Below are positions 1-11,437 of a DNA stretch of 64,000 nt, one piece after another; the stretch's first letter is position 1, and each line of letters opens with the position of its first letter. The notes below the pieces were generated by a model that did no database searches, was not told where the DNA came from, and worked only from the letters and a program-made list of their open reading frames with translations. A program made the position numbers and the translations under genes. Source of the DNA: Arthrobotrys musiformis (Eukaryota > Ascomycota > Orbiliomycetes > Orbiliales > Orbiliaceae); NCBI GenBank assembly GCA_036971715.1, contig JAVHJL010000002.1:1458501-1522500 (forward strand), given 5' to 3'.

Positions 1-916
1 TTCAATCCAAAGTTGCCCAGTTACCCCTTCCAGATCTCCTAACGCCAGAAAAGTGGGCGTGATACCACCACTATAAGCGTAATCAGCGTAGTTCCAATCA
101 TCACCACCAGAGGCATTGATCAAGAATTTCGGTTTTTGTTCCGCCAAAATGAAAGTATACGCTGCCAACCCCACCCTCGGAATGATGTATGGGGTATTGT
201 CGGGAGTATTAGGAGATCGAGTCCGAAGCCTCATCCATCCTTCCTCCAGCAGTTTCCCAGCAGCAGAATCGCCCCAATATTTCCGCATTAAATTGTCCAG
301 ATGTTTTTCTTCGAGATTTATTCGGCTGAACTTATCAGCAAGTTCCTCTTTCGAGATCCAGTGTCTTGCCCCGCCGCCGCCAACCGACACATTGACTACT
401 CTGCTATCTCCAGCCTGATCCATAATCGGGAGCAAAAGCCTCAGCAAGTTCTTTGAACCAAAATATGTTCTGCTAACTGCCTCCTTAGCATCTGCAAATT
501 CCTGCAACGGTGCATTGACGAGAATTGATAAAGGTCTCGCCCCGTGGCTTGGTCGGTGGGTATCTTGAATTTGGTCTCTCAACGCCTTAATTGAACCGGA
601 ACTCTCCACGTCCAGTTCTGCGAATTTTATTTCGGAGCCACTCGATTCCAGGGCCTTTGCTGTTTCTTTGTCTTGACCGAAATTGAAGTTACTGATCTCG
701 CCGCTAGAACCACTTCGTCTGGTCATGTAAATTGTGAGTGGATGTCTGGTGCTTTGCAGCATCGAACAAACGACCCGGTATCCGGCACCTGGATGATAAA
801 ATGTCTTCTATGTTAGAAAGTTTGAAAGAAAATATATAAACGGAATACCTCAATTAATTTTGAAACTTGCCTTTGAAGGCATCCGTCACCACCGCGATTT
901 TGGTACGGCTACTCAT
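1..916 (-). CDS. Carbonyl-reductase-like short-chain dehydrogenase (SDR), 3' end cut by window
   Basis: Probable NADP(H)-dependent carbonyl reductase of the SDR superfamily (CBR1-like), cytosolic. Exon 1 is 871-916 (ATG at 916) and exon 2 runs from 788 off the window edge. The intron 789-870 starts with GC (GCAAGT), has a CTAAC branch site and ends in AG; reading through without splicing meets a stop, so the GC-AG intron is needed. The N-terminus reads IAVVTDAFKGAGYRVV, which aligns with the family's TGxxxGxG cofactor loop, but the first Gly is Asp. Further on come the DVES acidic/Ser stretch, ILVNAP (normally LVNNAG), VVNVS with the catalytic Ser, and YIIPR where the family has YxxxK, so Lys is replaced by Arg. 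These changes suggest a divergent or weakly active member. At least 277 residues are present; the C-terminus lies outside the window. Confidence 0.8.
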
Positions 917-1599
917 ATTGCATTGAGTTGTCAGCGCAGAGTCGAGCCTAGAATCCGGCCGCTTCTTAGATCACGGATGCACGAGCATTCGGTGGCTTCT
1001 CATCACGTGGATTGAAGTCTATGGATATATCTTAGTCTATAGTTAGCATCTCCACTATTGTTATACGAGCGCTATTCCTGGCGGCTAGTTTACGAGGTTC
1101 ACTATTCGTACCTCGAGGATTGTTTAAGTTATCTGTTCGCAAATTTTAATTTTGTCGCAGTATAATGCAACAAGGTTAGCTAGTGTTGTCGGAGCAAGAA
1201 GTATATACTACCCGACGTCGACGTCGACGTGAGCAAAATTATCACACATTATACAACCATAAAAGCGATAGAGTTTTGTCGTAAAGAAATATACCTAAAT
1301 CCACCTATTCAAAATGATAAATACCAAGAAAATTGAAAGGTTTGATTCAAAAGAGACTCGGGCTTGAAAAAAAAATAAAAAATTATTGATTCTCCACACG
1401 GGAGCTAATTCTCGACACAAATACAACATGAAATTAAATGCGTTGTGATAGATCTAAATACAAAGTACTATTATCGATATATCACGGACTTACATAAGTA
1501 GTTTTATATAATTATTGGTGGTAGATCTGTTTAATTGATAGAATGATCGCGGTCCAGATGTTTTTAATGGTTCTAGGCCAGTGTTAATTCATAATTTGC
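917..1599. other. Intergenic: SDR promoter side and HNH gene 3' flank
   Basis: No open frame of note. AT-rich, with one short palindromic repeat (listed separately). It must hold the upstream control region of the SDR gene and the terminator of the HNH gene, but I see no diagnostic motif. Confidence 0.6.
1213..1230. repeat. Three tandem CGACGT units forming a palindrome
   Basis: Three perfect copies of CGACGT in a row. Positions 1215-1230 are a perfect 16-bp palindrome carrying ACGT cores. It lies about 300 bp upstream of the SDR start codon, so a bZIP-type binding site is possible, but that is inference. Confidence 0.6.
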
Positions 1600-3342
1600 C
1601 TATGCTAATCCTCCTCTCAATTCACAGAGCCCATTTTCTATTTCCTCTTCATCAAGCCGAGGATACATGTAATCACCAGTTCTCCCAGACATCCTTACAA
1701 TTCGACTGATATTTGCATGTAGCCAGAGGATATGAGGATGTGGAAGGGGCCGTAAATCAGGGTCGTCAGTTCGAAACCACAGGATTTCTCCGTTTTCTAG
1801 CGGTCTCCTCATAGACTGGTGAAATATTCTTGTCATATTGACGTTAGGATCTTCACTTAATATATATGAATCAATATCATCGGTGGATAGACTGTGAATG
1901 CCAGTACCGGAACCTCTGGTTGATAAAGGCTTAGTTTGGCGAGGGATTTGCGTGAAGCGCACAGGATACTCGGCTGGGATATCTGTTTCTCCAAATTTTG
2001 AGATGTCTATTGGCAGTAGAGAAGAAGCATCTTGTGTTAGTGGCTCTAGAACGAAGAATCCATCGATGAATTCGCGGTAAACTTCGCTTGATAGCAATAT
2101 GGTGTTTTCCAGGCGGTTTATCAGTGCGCCGGAGTCTGATTCGCCTATCACGTAGTCATGTACCTTGTGCATAGGCTCTTGACCGAGAAACACGGCCAAG
2201 AACTGCCAGAATTCGGACTAGAGTTTAATCTTTCCGCTTTAGCAATTCAAATCCGCTAGAGCGACGGGTTTGAACTAGGCCAGTCCGTACCTTGTATTCA
2301 TCAGGTCCCTCCCGATAACGAGACCACTCCCGATAGAGTATGCAAGGATATGACACACCTCCACAGGAATACCTTTTCGGTGCGAGACAGCACACCGATT
2401 GCCATCACGGATTCTTGCCTATAGTGTTTTTCTTAGATCCAAGCTAGTCGGCGGCATGTCGTCGACAAGTTGCAAATGAGGATTACTGTACCTCGTCTGC
2501 TAAACGAGTGCCCCTCGGTGTCACCCCTGAAATGCTGGCGAATGTTTTTTGGTATCTTCCTTCTGGAGATACAGAGCCTCTTTTTAGGTTTGGACTAGTT
2601 AGACATGCTCTTTGGAGCCCTGGAGTTTCGGAATTGGTAATTCAGTAGTCATCCACGATTACGAAGGTTGCAAGTATCGACGTGATAACTTACAATGCGA
2701 TATTCCGCGCTCGACTATTAAACCGATTTTGTTTAGCCTCCTTCCCAGCTCCGCTTTTTCCAAATCCGTAGTCTCTTGATAGTCAAGAATACTCAGCCCA
2801 TTTTCATTTAGCGAAGTTGGGTTAAGTTTATCAGACAGCAAAAGGACATATAGCATAGCTGCAAAATCACTTGTAATAGATAGATCCGCTGCCTTTAGTG
2901 CTACATTAATTAACTGACAATAGGTGTTCAGTCTTTCCTTCTTTTCTCTCGCGGGGTTTCGTTGTGACCAGATGACCAGAACCGTCGCGTCGGTGACAAT
3001 TTTCCATGTTGTATCAGGATACCCTTCTTCACACCTCAAATCATGGATATCCCACCCAGTGATACGGAATTCTTCGATAAACTTTCTTGCGGTATCGTCG
3101 ATATCCGATTCTTTGAATGCCCTTGCTGCCGCGCCGATGTAACCCCGTTCCTTTTGGGGGGAATTTAACAGTGTCATATATCGCCGGGCGACATCTTCGT
3201 ATGGTGCTCTCCAACGGACGTGGTGTTTTCGAGCCCAACCAATTATTCGCGCTGCTGTTCGGGATTTTTCAACGGTAGTTGGTAATTGACAGGCTCTGGA
3301 TATGAGGATGTATTCGTGATTCTTAGCGGTGAACCCGGACAT
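1600..3342 (-). CDS. HNH-nuclease-domain protein (HNH_2 type), four exons
   Basis: Fungal protein with an HNH endonuclease fold; these occur in many mould genomes and their role is mostly unknown. Exons: 2694-3342, 2492-2619, 2320-2418 and 1600-2217, about 497 aa. Start is the ATG at 3342; the open frame extends further upstream but without another ATG. Exon 3 carries the diagnostic core: RDGNRCAVS followed by VEVCHILAYS, i.e. a Cys and a Cys-His spaced as in HNH_2. Exon 4 begins FWQFLAVFLG and contains LENTILLSSEVYREF and HPHILWLHANISRIV, which match the conserved region downstream of the HNH core in fungal relatives. Introns 1 and 2 are well supported (GTAAGT..CAG, GTACAG..TAG). The third junction is doubtful: only a weak GTTATC donor keeps the frame, while the better-looking GTACGG donor at about 2291 shifts it. 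Either the weak donor is used or the gene is disrupted. Confidence 0.68.
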
Positions 3343-4384
3343 GATGTGACAGGACCCATGTGATATATCTTGTATCAATATATTTCAGAGCGGTGTTCGT
3401 ATTTCAGGACGCAAGCTAGAAATTAAAGGAGATTTGAGATATATAGGCGTCGGATTATCCCGTAAACTACCTAGATTAATGGTACTGCGGGGATTAAGAG
3501 TCGGGGCCGTTGTGACGACTCTCCGAACTATAAACAAAAAAAGCTGCATAGTACATGTACATAAGAATATTAATATGGGAAGCCGCAAACCGGAGTCTTC
3601 AAACCGGTACCCCGATGATGTATACGCGCGCGCACATACACCAACTACACGTATGTACAACCGGTCCTAGATAAGAGGTAATGTTACAGAATTCTCAAGA
3701 GAACCTTTAATCTCAGGGTTTCGACTTTGGACAATTTGACAATCGATACTTCAGATCTAGATATCTGCGTTGTGTCTGTCATGTCGTATATTCGCCTTCC
3801 CACCAGGCCAGCCAGGACTCGTCTACAAGCGTTTGACAGTTCCTGGATGTGGCTAGTAATTCGTGGGGCTAGTGAAGGCCCTGCAGCAAACGACGTCAGA
3901 CCAACGAAATCGCGGTGTCATTCAAACAAGCTAACAGCTGTGGCGGTTCGTGGCTCCCAAAGATCCAGTTTTTTGGAATCGAATTTCCTGGAATCGCTAT
4001 TACAGATCTTATGTGCTAGTGAGGGACTAGTGGGTCCGGCGCAGCTATATTAGGTCACAGAGCACCCTGAGCAGGTTGACAGCGGGCGGTATTGCTAGAG
4101 CTGGATTCGAACTCCACCTGCAGCATAACTTAACTTTTGTAATCCTCCACCCCGATATTTGAAGGAGCGAAAGAAGCTAGAAACATAGCGATCGAACGGT
4201 GAAATTTACTTGGCTTAAACGGCGCGCGCTTACCACGGGACCGATATCCCAAGAAACCCAAGAGCCCGAGACCTGGTATTCGCAGATATTAATATCAGCT
4301 CTTAACCCAGCATTCAGCTGACCACTGACTCTCCAACACACCTCAACCTACCCACTTTCCTCCCACCCCGCCAAAGATCCAAAG
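3343..4384. other. Divergent intergenic region between HNH gene and the unknown membrane-protein gene
   Basis: About 1 kb separating two divergently transcribed genes, so it should hold both promoters. A CT/AC-rich stretch directly precedes the ATG at 4385, as is usual for fungal 5' leaders. No coding evidence. A tRNA-like B-box match at about 4105-4120 was examined and rejected. Confidence 0.6.
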
Positions 4385-5794
4385 ATGCTCGAATACTTCA
4401 CCTACCAGAAATTTAAGAAACACCGTAAAGCGGCCGAGTCCGGTGCACAGGAAGTCCTCGACCAGAAGGATGAGAACTACTTCGAGGGCGTCGTGAACAG
4501 CCCCGACGCCCAGGAGGTTCCGCTTAACGACTCGGTTAGAACCCCAGCAACTGGTTCGCCTTCAGGGTCCCCGGCCGATGGGACAACTCCGGTCGCATCT
4601 GAAGCCGGTGCCGTACCTAAAAAGCAGACGTGGAGGGATACGGTCTCAGGCTATGCGACGGGAACGTATGAGAAGGCCAGGCAAGTGAAGGTGGCCGAAC
4701 ACTTACCGTCCTTCCTTAAGAGGGAACCGAAGGCAGAGGGGGCAGGCAAAGAGAAAGAGCCTGAATCTCCAAAGAAGAAGGATAAGAAGGTTTCGAAGGA
4801 TAAGAAAGGAAAGGGCAAGATGAGCAAAGAAGATGAAGAGTACTTTTCCAATATGACGTCTGAGGAGAAGGAACTGCATGATGCTCTTGACGCACTTAGT
4901 CTTGCCGCACAAGATGGCAGAGCATTTTCACTTTCCGCCGAAACTCGCGGCATCCTGAAAGACTTCACCCAGATTCTCAAGGATATGATCAATGGCGTTC
5001 CGACAGCGTATGATGACCTAACAAAGCTATTTGAAACAAAATCGAAACAGATCGAGACGATGTTCGACGAGATGCCAGGGTTCATCAAATCTCTCGCGAA
5101 GAAGCTACCTGGTGCCTTAGGTCTCGGTGAAAAGGTCGCAGAAGCAGAAGCGAAGAACCTGGCACCTGGCCTAGCTGCTCAGGCTGCAACTTTCAGTATT
5201 CCTACTTTGAAACAGTTAGTTACCAAACCAGGTAGGTCATATTCCGGAATACACAATTGCAAATTCCTCGATTTGCAGACTAACATATCGTTTGTGAAGG
5301 TGTGGTCGCGGATACTCTCAAAACCGTCGTCAATGCTATCAAGCTGCGGTTCCCGGGTATTGCATTAGGCACTAATGTCGTCATTTCTATGGCACTCTTT
5401 GGTACGTTGTCACAGGTGGTTCATCCGCCAGTTTGGTGGTTTGGCACTTGAGCTAACTCTTGAAAAATAGTCCTATTATTCGTATTCTGGTATTGCTGGA
5501 GTAAGTTTAAACATTCGCATCGGTCTTGTTTGAGGTTAAAATACTAAAATATACAATATAGAACGCGGGAAGGAAGTCAGACTCGAAAAGGAGCGCCTTG
5601 AGCAGGAGGCCGAAGATGCCAGAATCGTAAAATCGGTGCTGGAAGAGGCCCCAGCCGTCCCGGCGACTAATCCCAGTACTGGTGAGACAACAACCACCAA
5701 TACCGCCATCGATAAGGTGATGGAAGATCAAGGAGAAAGTGCCTCTCCTCCTCCAGGACCTTCTTTTACTGTACCTCTCCCACCCAATCATTAA
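4385..5794 (+). CDS. Unknown single-pass membrane protein, charged N-terminal region
   Basis: Not recognised; likely a fungal-specific protein of 403 aa. Exons: 4385-5231, 5300-5401, 5471-5500 (only 30 nt) and 5562-5794, with introns of 68, 69 and 61 nt; all phases agree and intron 1 has a CTAAC branch site. The N-terminal part opens with MLEYFTYQKFKKH, then a Ser/Pro/Thr-rich linker and a strongly basic stretch around residues 120-145 rich in KKKDKK/KGKGK. A predicted helical, amphipathic middle part follows. One clear transmembrane segment lies at about residues 308-326 (NVVISMALFVLLFVFWYCW), followed by KRGKEVRLEKERLEQE, a coiled-coil-like basic tail of about 75 residues. There is no signal peptide. 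The layout (long soluble N-terminus, one late membrane span, basic flank) suggests an integral organelle or ER protein with a cytosolic N-terminus; function unknown. Confidence 0.85.
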
Positions 5795-6224
5795 AAGAAG
5801 TCGGAACGCGAGACCCCTCGGACAGGAATTCGATTTGGTAGCAGAGAACCTTCGGGTAGATGGGACGGGCTAGGTTTTGGATGTGATGTTTTCCTTTGCC
5901 CAAGCTAACGGCTTCTTTCTTTTGTTCTCTTTTTATGCGTTTTGTTACTCTCATTTAGCATTATTCCATTCCGCACACGCTTATAATGACACTGCAGCTT
6001 CTATATCATGGGTACCGCCAACTAGTATTTAATGTCTAAAATTGATAAGCTTCTTTCTATGTTATCCCATACTCTTTTCTAATTGCCCGAAGCCAAGGCT
6101 AAATTGTTTAAGATACGTCCGTATATCATTCTAAAAAATCATCTACATCGCAGGCCACGTTGGCTATCTATATCTGTACCACCAAGACGCCGGACAATTA
6201 CGTCTACCTTTTAATCTATATACT
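5795..6224. other. Convergent intergenic region
   Basis: 3' flanks of two convergent genes (unknown membrane protein on + and MFS transporter on -). T-rich, no coding evidence. Confidence 0.6.
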
Positions 6225-8381
6225 CTACCTTCTATCCTCTCGGTCACTCTGTGCTACCACCTTTGCAGCATCCTCCTCTTCCTCTTCATTATGCGCAAAC
6301 CCCTTCCCTTCGGTGACATACGCACTCACGAACACTCCAAAAATCGCCACTCCAGCCATAGCCCACCACACAGCACCCACACATCCAATCTCCAAAGCCC
6401 ACCCGTACCCCCACCCAGCAGACAACGGCCCTATCGCCCTAGCCAAACTACTCAAACTCGCACCCAACCCGTTAACAGTACCCAAAGCCCGCCTATTATC
6501 CACCGAATTCATCAGCAATATAACATTCCCTGGCGATGCGAAAGTTCTAGCTGTGACTTGAACGAATAAAGTGACTACGATACCCGCCCAGACGAAAGCC
6601 CCCGAGGCTGGTTTATTGAGGTCGTGGGATTTTGAGGGGAGTATGGAGAGGAACGGGGTGAGGATGTATGCTATCGGGAAGAGGAGGAGGCTCATTCTGT
6701 AGCTTCTTAATGTGCCGAATCGCATTTGGAGGGGTGGGTAGATTAGTAGCTGCATGAATATGCCGATTGATCCGAGGATCGCCATGCCGAAGCCTACTTG
6801 GGAGGCTGGGAGGCCCAGACCCCCGCTCCATGAGATTGGGGTTGAGAGGTGGGAGTTGTCTCGGCGAGGGGTGGATAGGAAGATTGGGTAGAGCTGGAGG
6901 AAGGTGGAGTTGTGGAGGGGAAGGGCTATGAAGCAGATGAGGCAGAAGAGTACGCTGGGAGTTAAGGCTTCTCTTAGGGGTACAGCTTTGTTTTTCTTGC
7001 GGTGAGGAGGATGGGGGGTTTCCGGGATATCATCGGTGATATCTTGTGGTAACGGTGTATATTCTTGGGGGCGGTTGAGGAAACGGCTGAATGGACTGGT
7101 AATCCTCGACCAGAAACTACGAAATCTCGCAAGAACTTTCCCAACTATGTCTCCGGAGGGATTTGTTTCTTCTAGCCCAAACGTGGCTAGGAAAAAAGAG
7201 AAGGTGAGAAAACATGCGCTGACGATATTGGGTACTAAAGCAATTTGTCAGACTTTTATCCCAAATCGAGGTATCGGTAGGGGACTTACGGGCATATGGA
7301 TATTCTTTCATCCACCAAACTCCGTCTTTGCCTCCCAGCCAGCTGCCCGGTCCAAAGATACCAGGGAGGGACTCGATGGGACTGGCAAGCAAGCCGCCTA
7401 CGAAAATGGGAAAGTATATATCAGCATATGCATGCGAACGAAGGAAGGAAAAGGACGATTCACGAGATCCAGGGATATATCTACTCACCTATCATCGGAC
7501 CAATGATAATACCAATATTCATGCACATACTGCAGAGATATCCTTGTCAGCCCAAAGTATCCGTAAACCAAAGCACAGCCCCAGTATTCATCCATGATTA
7601 ATCAGGAGGCGCTAGACTTACGGCATTATCAAGAACGCTCTCGACTGATACCTACATGCCATTTCACATGATTAGCCGTCCGATCCCATATTCCCTCAAT
7701 ATAATTAGACACGATATAGTGCATTTGCAAACCCAAAAATCGGTTTACGGGACAACTTCAAGCGGAGATTGGTGCATACTTCTTATCCTTGATGAGCTCC
7801 GCAACGACGGTTCTCAAAACCCCAGTAGTAGCATTAGACCCCCCAGCCATCATCCTCATCCCCATAGCCCAGTAAAAACTCTTCGAAAACGCCAGCCCTA
7901 CACTCGCAATCGCAGACCCGAACAACCCCATAACTATAATCGGCTTCCTCCCGTAAATATCACTCAACCTACCCCATATCATCCCAGTTACGAACTGACA
8001 TGCCGAGAACGCCGCCACCATTACTCCAGCTCGTCGAGATATTTCCTCGGGGGTATCCGCCCCGGGAAGGGATTTTATAAAGTAATATACGTAGGAAAGG
8101 AGTGAAGTCGCAGTGATGGGCTCCGAGAGACGGCAGAGGGCTAGGATTATCAATTGCTTTTTGCGCGGGAGGGACATCCACCCGATTTCTTCGAGATCAT
8201 CATCTTGGTCCTTCGATCCACTTTCGCTGGCGCTAGAAGCGCTGCTAGTGAAAGCCGGGACATCGGGTTCGATAATGGAAGTGCTAGAACTCGATGTTGA
8301 AGTGGAGAGGTATCGCTGGGATGTGTTGTCCGTGTTGGCCAAGAGGGGCTGTGTCGTTCCGTCACCGTTCCCTGTCATCAT
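6225..8381 (-). CDS. Major facilitator superfamily transporter (ZIFL1 / YCR023C-like)
   Basis: Polytopic plasma- or vacuolar-membrane transporter of the MFS drug:H+ antiporter type. Exons: 7780-8381, 7622-7651 (30 nt), 7489-7529 (41 nt), 7290-7397 and 6225-7234, giving 596 aa; every phase agrees. ATG at 8381, with a second ATG directly after it. The N-terminus is a Ser-rich cytosolic leader, then helix 1 near LIILALCRLSEPI. The MFS signature between helices 2 and 3 is clear: GRLSDIYGRKPIIV. Helix 5 carries MNIGIIIGPMIGG, spelled across the two micro-exons and the next exon. The central loop (about residues 290-350) is hydrophilic. The second half ends with SLARAIGPLSAGWGYGWA and an acidic tail with EEEEED. 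Closest known relatives by motif are plant ZIFL1 and yeast YCR023C; substrate cannot be read from the sequence. Confidence 0.9.
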
Positions 8382-9268
8382 TGTCTGCCAGGTTTTGGAT
8401 CCTTAGTATGGCTTTGAAGTTCGACCGAACCGGATATAAGAGATTCAGATCGATAAGCGGAGGCGGGAATCCCGATGGAGAGGTTGCGACCAGAACTGGA
8501 TTCTATATTCTACCTCGATCTTTTATACGAACAAAATGATATCTTTATAAAGTTCCAAAGCTTAACGTTAATCTTCGCAGCCACAGACGCGGCAGAGGGC
8601 GAAAGATTTATTGATTTCGGGATGACGAGCTCAACGCGGTTGCGGGATACGAGGATAAGGGATCAGGTTAAGTACAAAGAGGTATTGATCTTGAATTTTT
8701 GAAAACAGAAGATTACCCAGTGTAGGATAGCTTGCGCGGCCTGGGCACCGATAGGTCCTAGCGGACGCAACGTAACCGGGCAATTGGCCCATGCATGCGG
8801 GTTTCCGGCACCGTCTAGCGCATGCACATGTGCTATGGACTGCAACGGGGACAAGGATAAAATACCACAGAATACTATGCTGATACTTTCATGTACCCAG
8901 ACTTGGAAGTGTAGATACTAAAGCAGAGCTAGAGTATGCCAGAACTCGAAGCCGGCATTATATTACGATATTAACTAACGATACATATATTGGCAGCTAT
9001 GCTTATTCCATAATTCTCAGAACTGTTAAACTATTAAGTTTACATTAAGTAGCGTATGAATGGAGCGAGAGACAATATAGTAATATTAATGACAGGAAAA
9101 CATCGAGGCCGACAGTATACTAATTAACATACATATAACAAAGAGAAACTCCAAAATCCGAATCTCATGAGCTCATCCCATTCATGCCCAACTGCAACTG
9201 GAATTTAAAGACCACAATCTAACGTAACACCCTCCACCCTATCTCACCTCATAACCCTAGTATATAGA
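8382..9268. other. Intergenic: MFS promoter and 3' flank of the next gene
   Basis: Upstream control region of the MFS gene and the downstream flank of the small membrane-protein gene. A GC-rich patch around 8740-8830 stands out against AT-rich surroundings. No coding evidence. Confidence 0.5.
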
Positions 9269-10154
9269 TTAATATCTAGCCCCGCCCCTCCTACTAGAAA
9301 TCGCAGATTCCACCCAATAACTCCCAGGAACTGCACGCATAGCTCCTTTCTTAATCACCCGAACAGTTCCATCCTCTAACCTTTCAAAATTATCCACTTT
9401 TAACAAAGCAGCATTGATAGCAGTCAACAGCTTTCTTTTATGATAATACCTCCACCCGGTATAAAGGAACTTGACCAAAGTGGCAACCCATACGATACCG
9501 AGTGTTACGACTAATGCGACATGGTGGAATATGGCGACCCATGCGGCCGCGAACCCACCGAGGAGAATTAAGATTCTGAACGAATGTTAGCAAGCTAAAT
9601 TACTATATAAAACACCAAAAGGGCATTTCGCAGATGCTACAGAACGGAATACTCACACCGCGCAAATAAGAAGAATACCCTTCTCGGAAAGAGCATTTCT
9701 GGTCAACTTGGAGTTCCCACACGGACGACGTTGAAGAAACTCCTTGAGCTCGCTGAGTTTTTTCTGAAACTTCACGCGGAATACCTCCTTATCATCCGGA
9801 GGGTTTGGAGGGGTGGTTGTGTTTGCAAATTCGTGGAGATCTACAGGATATATTCTTAGTATTTAGGTTATTTTTAAGTAGTAATTTGCGTATATATGTG
9901 AGGGTGTGAGACGAACCGTATGCAGGCGCCGGATCATCGATGGGTATCTCCACGACTTTGTTGATAAGACATGCCGCTTGGTATGCTTCTATATCCTTAA
10001 GGAACTCAAGTCGCCCCCCTGGCGTGAATTTAGTGTACGATGGAGGAGGGGCCGTTTGAGAGCGTGCTGGCGGGGGGACAGGAGCATTCGAGGCGGTCTC
10101 CTCGTCGTTAGCGTTGAAAGTGACGCGACGGTTCATAAAGAATCTAGAAAGCAT
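9269..10154 (-). CDS. Small unknown membrane protein with C-terminal hydrophobic hairpin
   Basis: Not recognised. Exons: 9917-10154, 9657-9840 and 9269-9575, 242 aa. Splice sites are GTTCGT..TAG and GTGAGT..CAG, the second intron with a GCTAAC branch site. I start at the first ATG (10154); another in-frame ATG at 10136 could be used. The N-terminal half is soluble and Pro/Ala-rich, with a basic opening (MLSRFFMNRR). The middle has a charged helix (VFRVKFQKKLSELKEFLQ). Two adjacent hydrophobic segments follow, about residues 140-185, covering GILLICAVILILLGG and HHVALVVTLGIVWVATLVKF, so a membrane hairpin is likely. The last 55 residues are basic and soluble. It is divergently arranged with the J-protein gene. 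Function unknown. Confidence 0.78.
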
Positions 10155-11437
10155 GAATTTCAAGAATATTTTTCGAAGGATGGAAATATTTTGCTACAAA
10201 GAGAAGATTAAAGAGGAGAGCTTGGAATATTGGAGAATTGACAAATTATTACTCCCAGGAAGAAAGGGTGATGTTGGAAATTATATATTGAACCCGGCGA
10301 GATATCCGGGTATTATATTCTTGAAGAGTTTAGTTTATCTCTCGCGCTTGAACTGGCTAGGCATAATAAAAAAAGAAAGCTTCAGAAGTCGCACGAGACT
10401 ATTCAGAATCGAAGGAGAAAAATCACAGGGGTACGGTTTATTGGTCCTAGAACAACCGTTACCGTCGAGAGCTCAAAGGGCGGAGCAAGGCTGGTGACGT
10501 GATTCCCCTCCTCAACGTTCATGCATATATCCAGCCTGTCTTATAGAACAAATTGTGGAGAAAGATCTTAAGAAGGGAAAAAGTAAACCCACGCTTGTTT
10601 TCTCTTAGGCGAACTTCGGGGCTACCTTGGAGTTAATCGTCCGTTTGAACAATTAGTAAACAAAAAAGTATGTGATATACTTTTTGTCGAAAAGCTGTAG
10701 TTCTGGTGCCAGGATACAGATAGTTTAGATGAAGCTTAAGGGGGATCTTGTTTGTCGGACATCTCATAGACCGACTTCTTGGTGCTAAGCCACCCGCCAA
10801 GTGTTCTAGCGAAAGGTCAGCAAAAGGGCTTCGAGTATGTTTATACCAGTTTAAACCTGTGACATCGATCGGTCTATAGATACCGGTATACCCGGTAGTG
10901 TATGGAATAGAACTTTACCAGATTCGAACGAAAACGGATGAATGATGTTCAGAATCCGATTGTAAAGTCCGGAGATCTTGAAAAATCAATGAGTATCGTC
11001 AAAGCTTCTTGTGGATACCGTTGAGCTCACGAATTGCGAATACCAATAGTTCTAGACCATCGTGGATACTATTATCATGAGGTGTAATGCATTGAGGCGC
11101 AATATAAGATGCTAGATGATTGGCTTGCCATGAATACAGCCCCCCGCGGGTGCAGATCGAGACGCCGATAGATACACCCGCACAGATTGAACTCTGGCCA
11201 TTTTGTGTTGACAGCGTGGTTTCCAGAATGTGTTGCCGTTTGACCACGGTCGATGATCCCTTCCTCTTCTGGATAAGTGATTAACCTTCCAGAAAACGCG
11301 TCGCACATCCACAACAACACCAAAACCATGTTCTCGAGCTCCCAAAGCTTCGAAGCTTCCTCTCTCCAACTCCACTCAGAAAACCCACTTATATTACCAA
11401 ATTAAAGAAATTATTACCAACGAGAGCATTTGCGACA
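10155..11437. other. Divergent intergenic region, 1.3 kb
   Basis: Lies between two divergently transcribed genes and must hold both promoters. Several short chance frames but no codon pattern or splice sites that support a gene. Confidence 0.55.

Noticed and set aside
4090..4130. tRNA-like B box (GGATTCGAACTCC on the plus strand)
   Set aside because: The T-arm stem does not pair, there is no A box at the right distance, and no acceptor stem could be formed.
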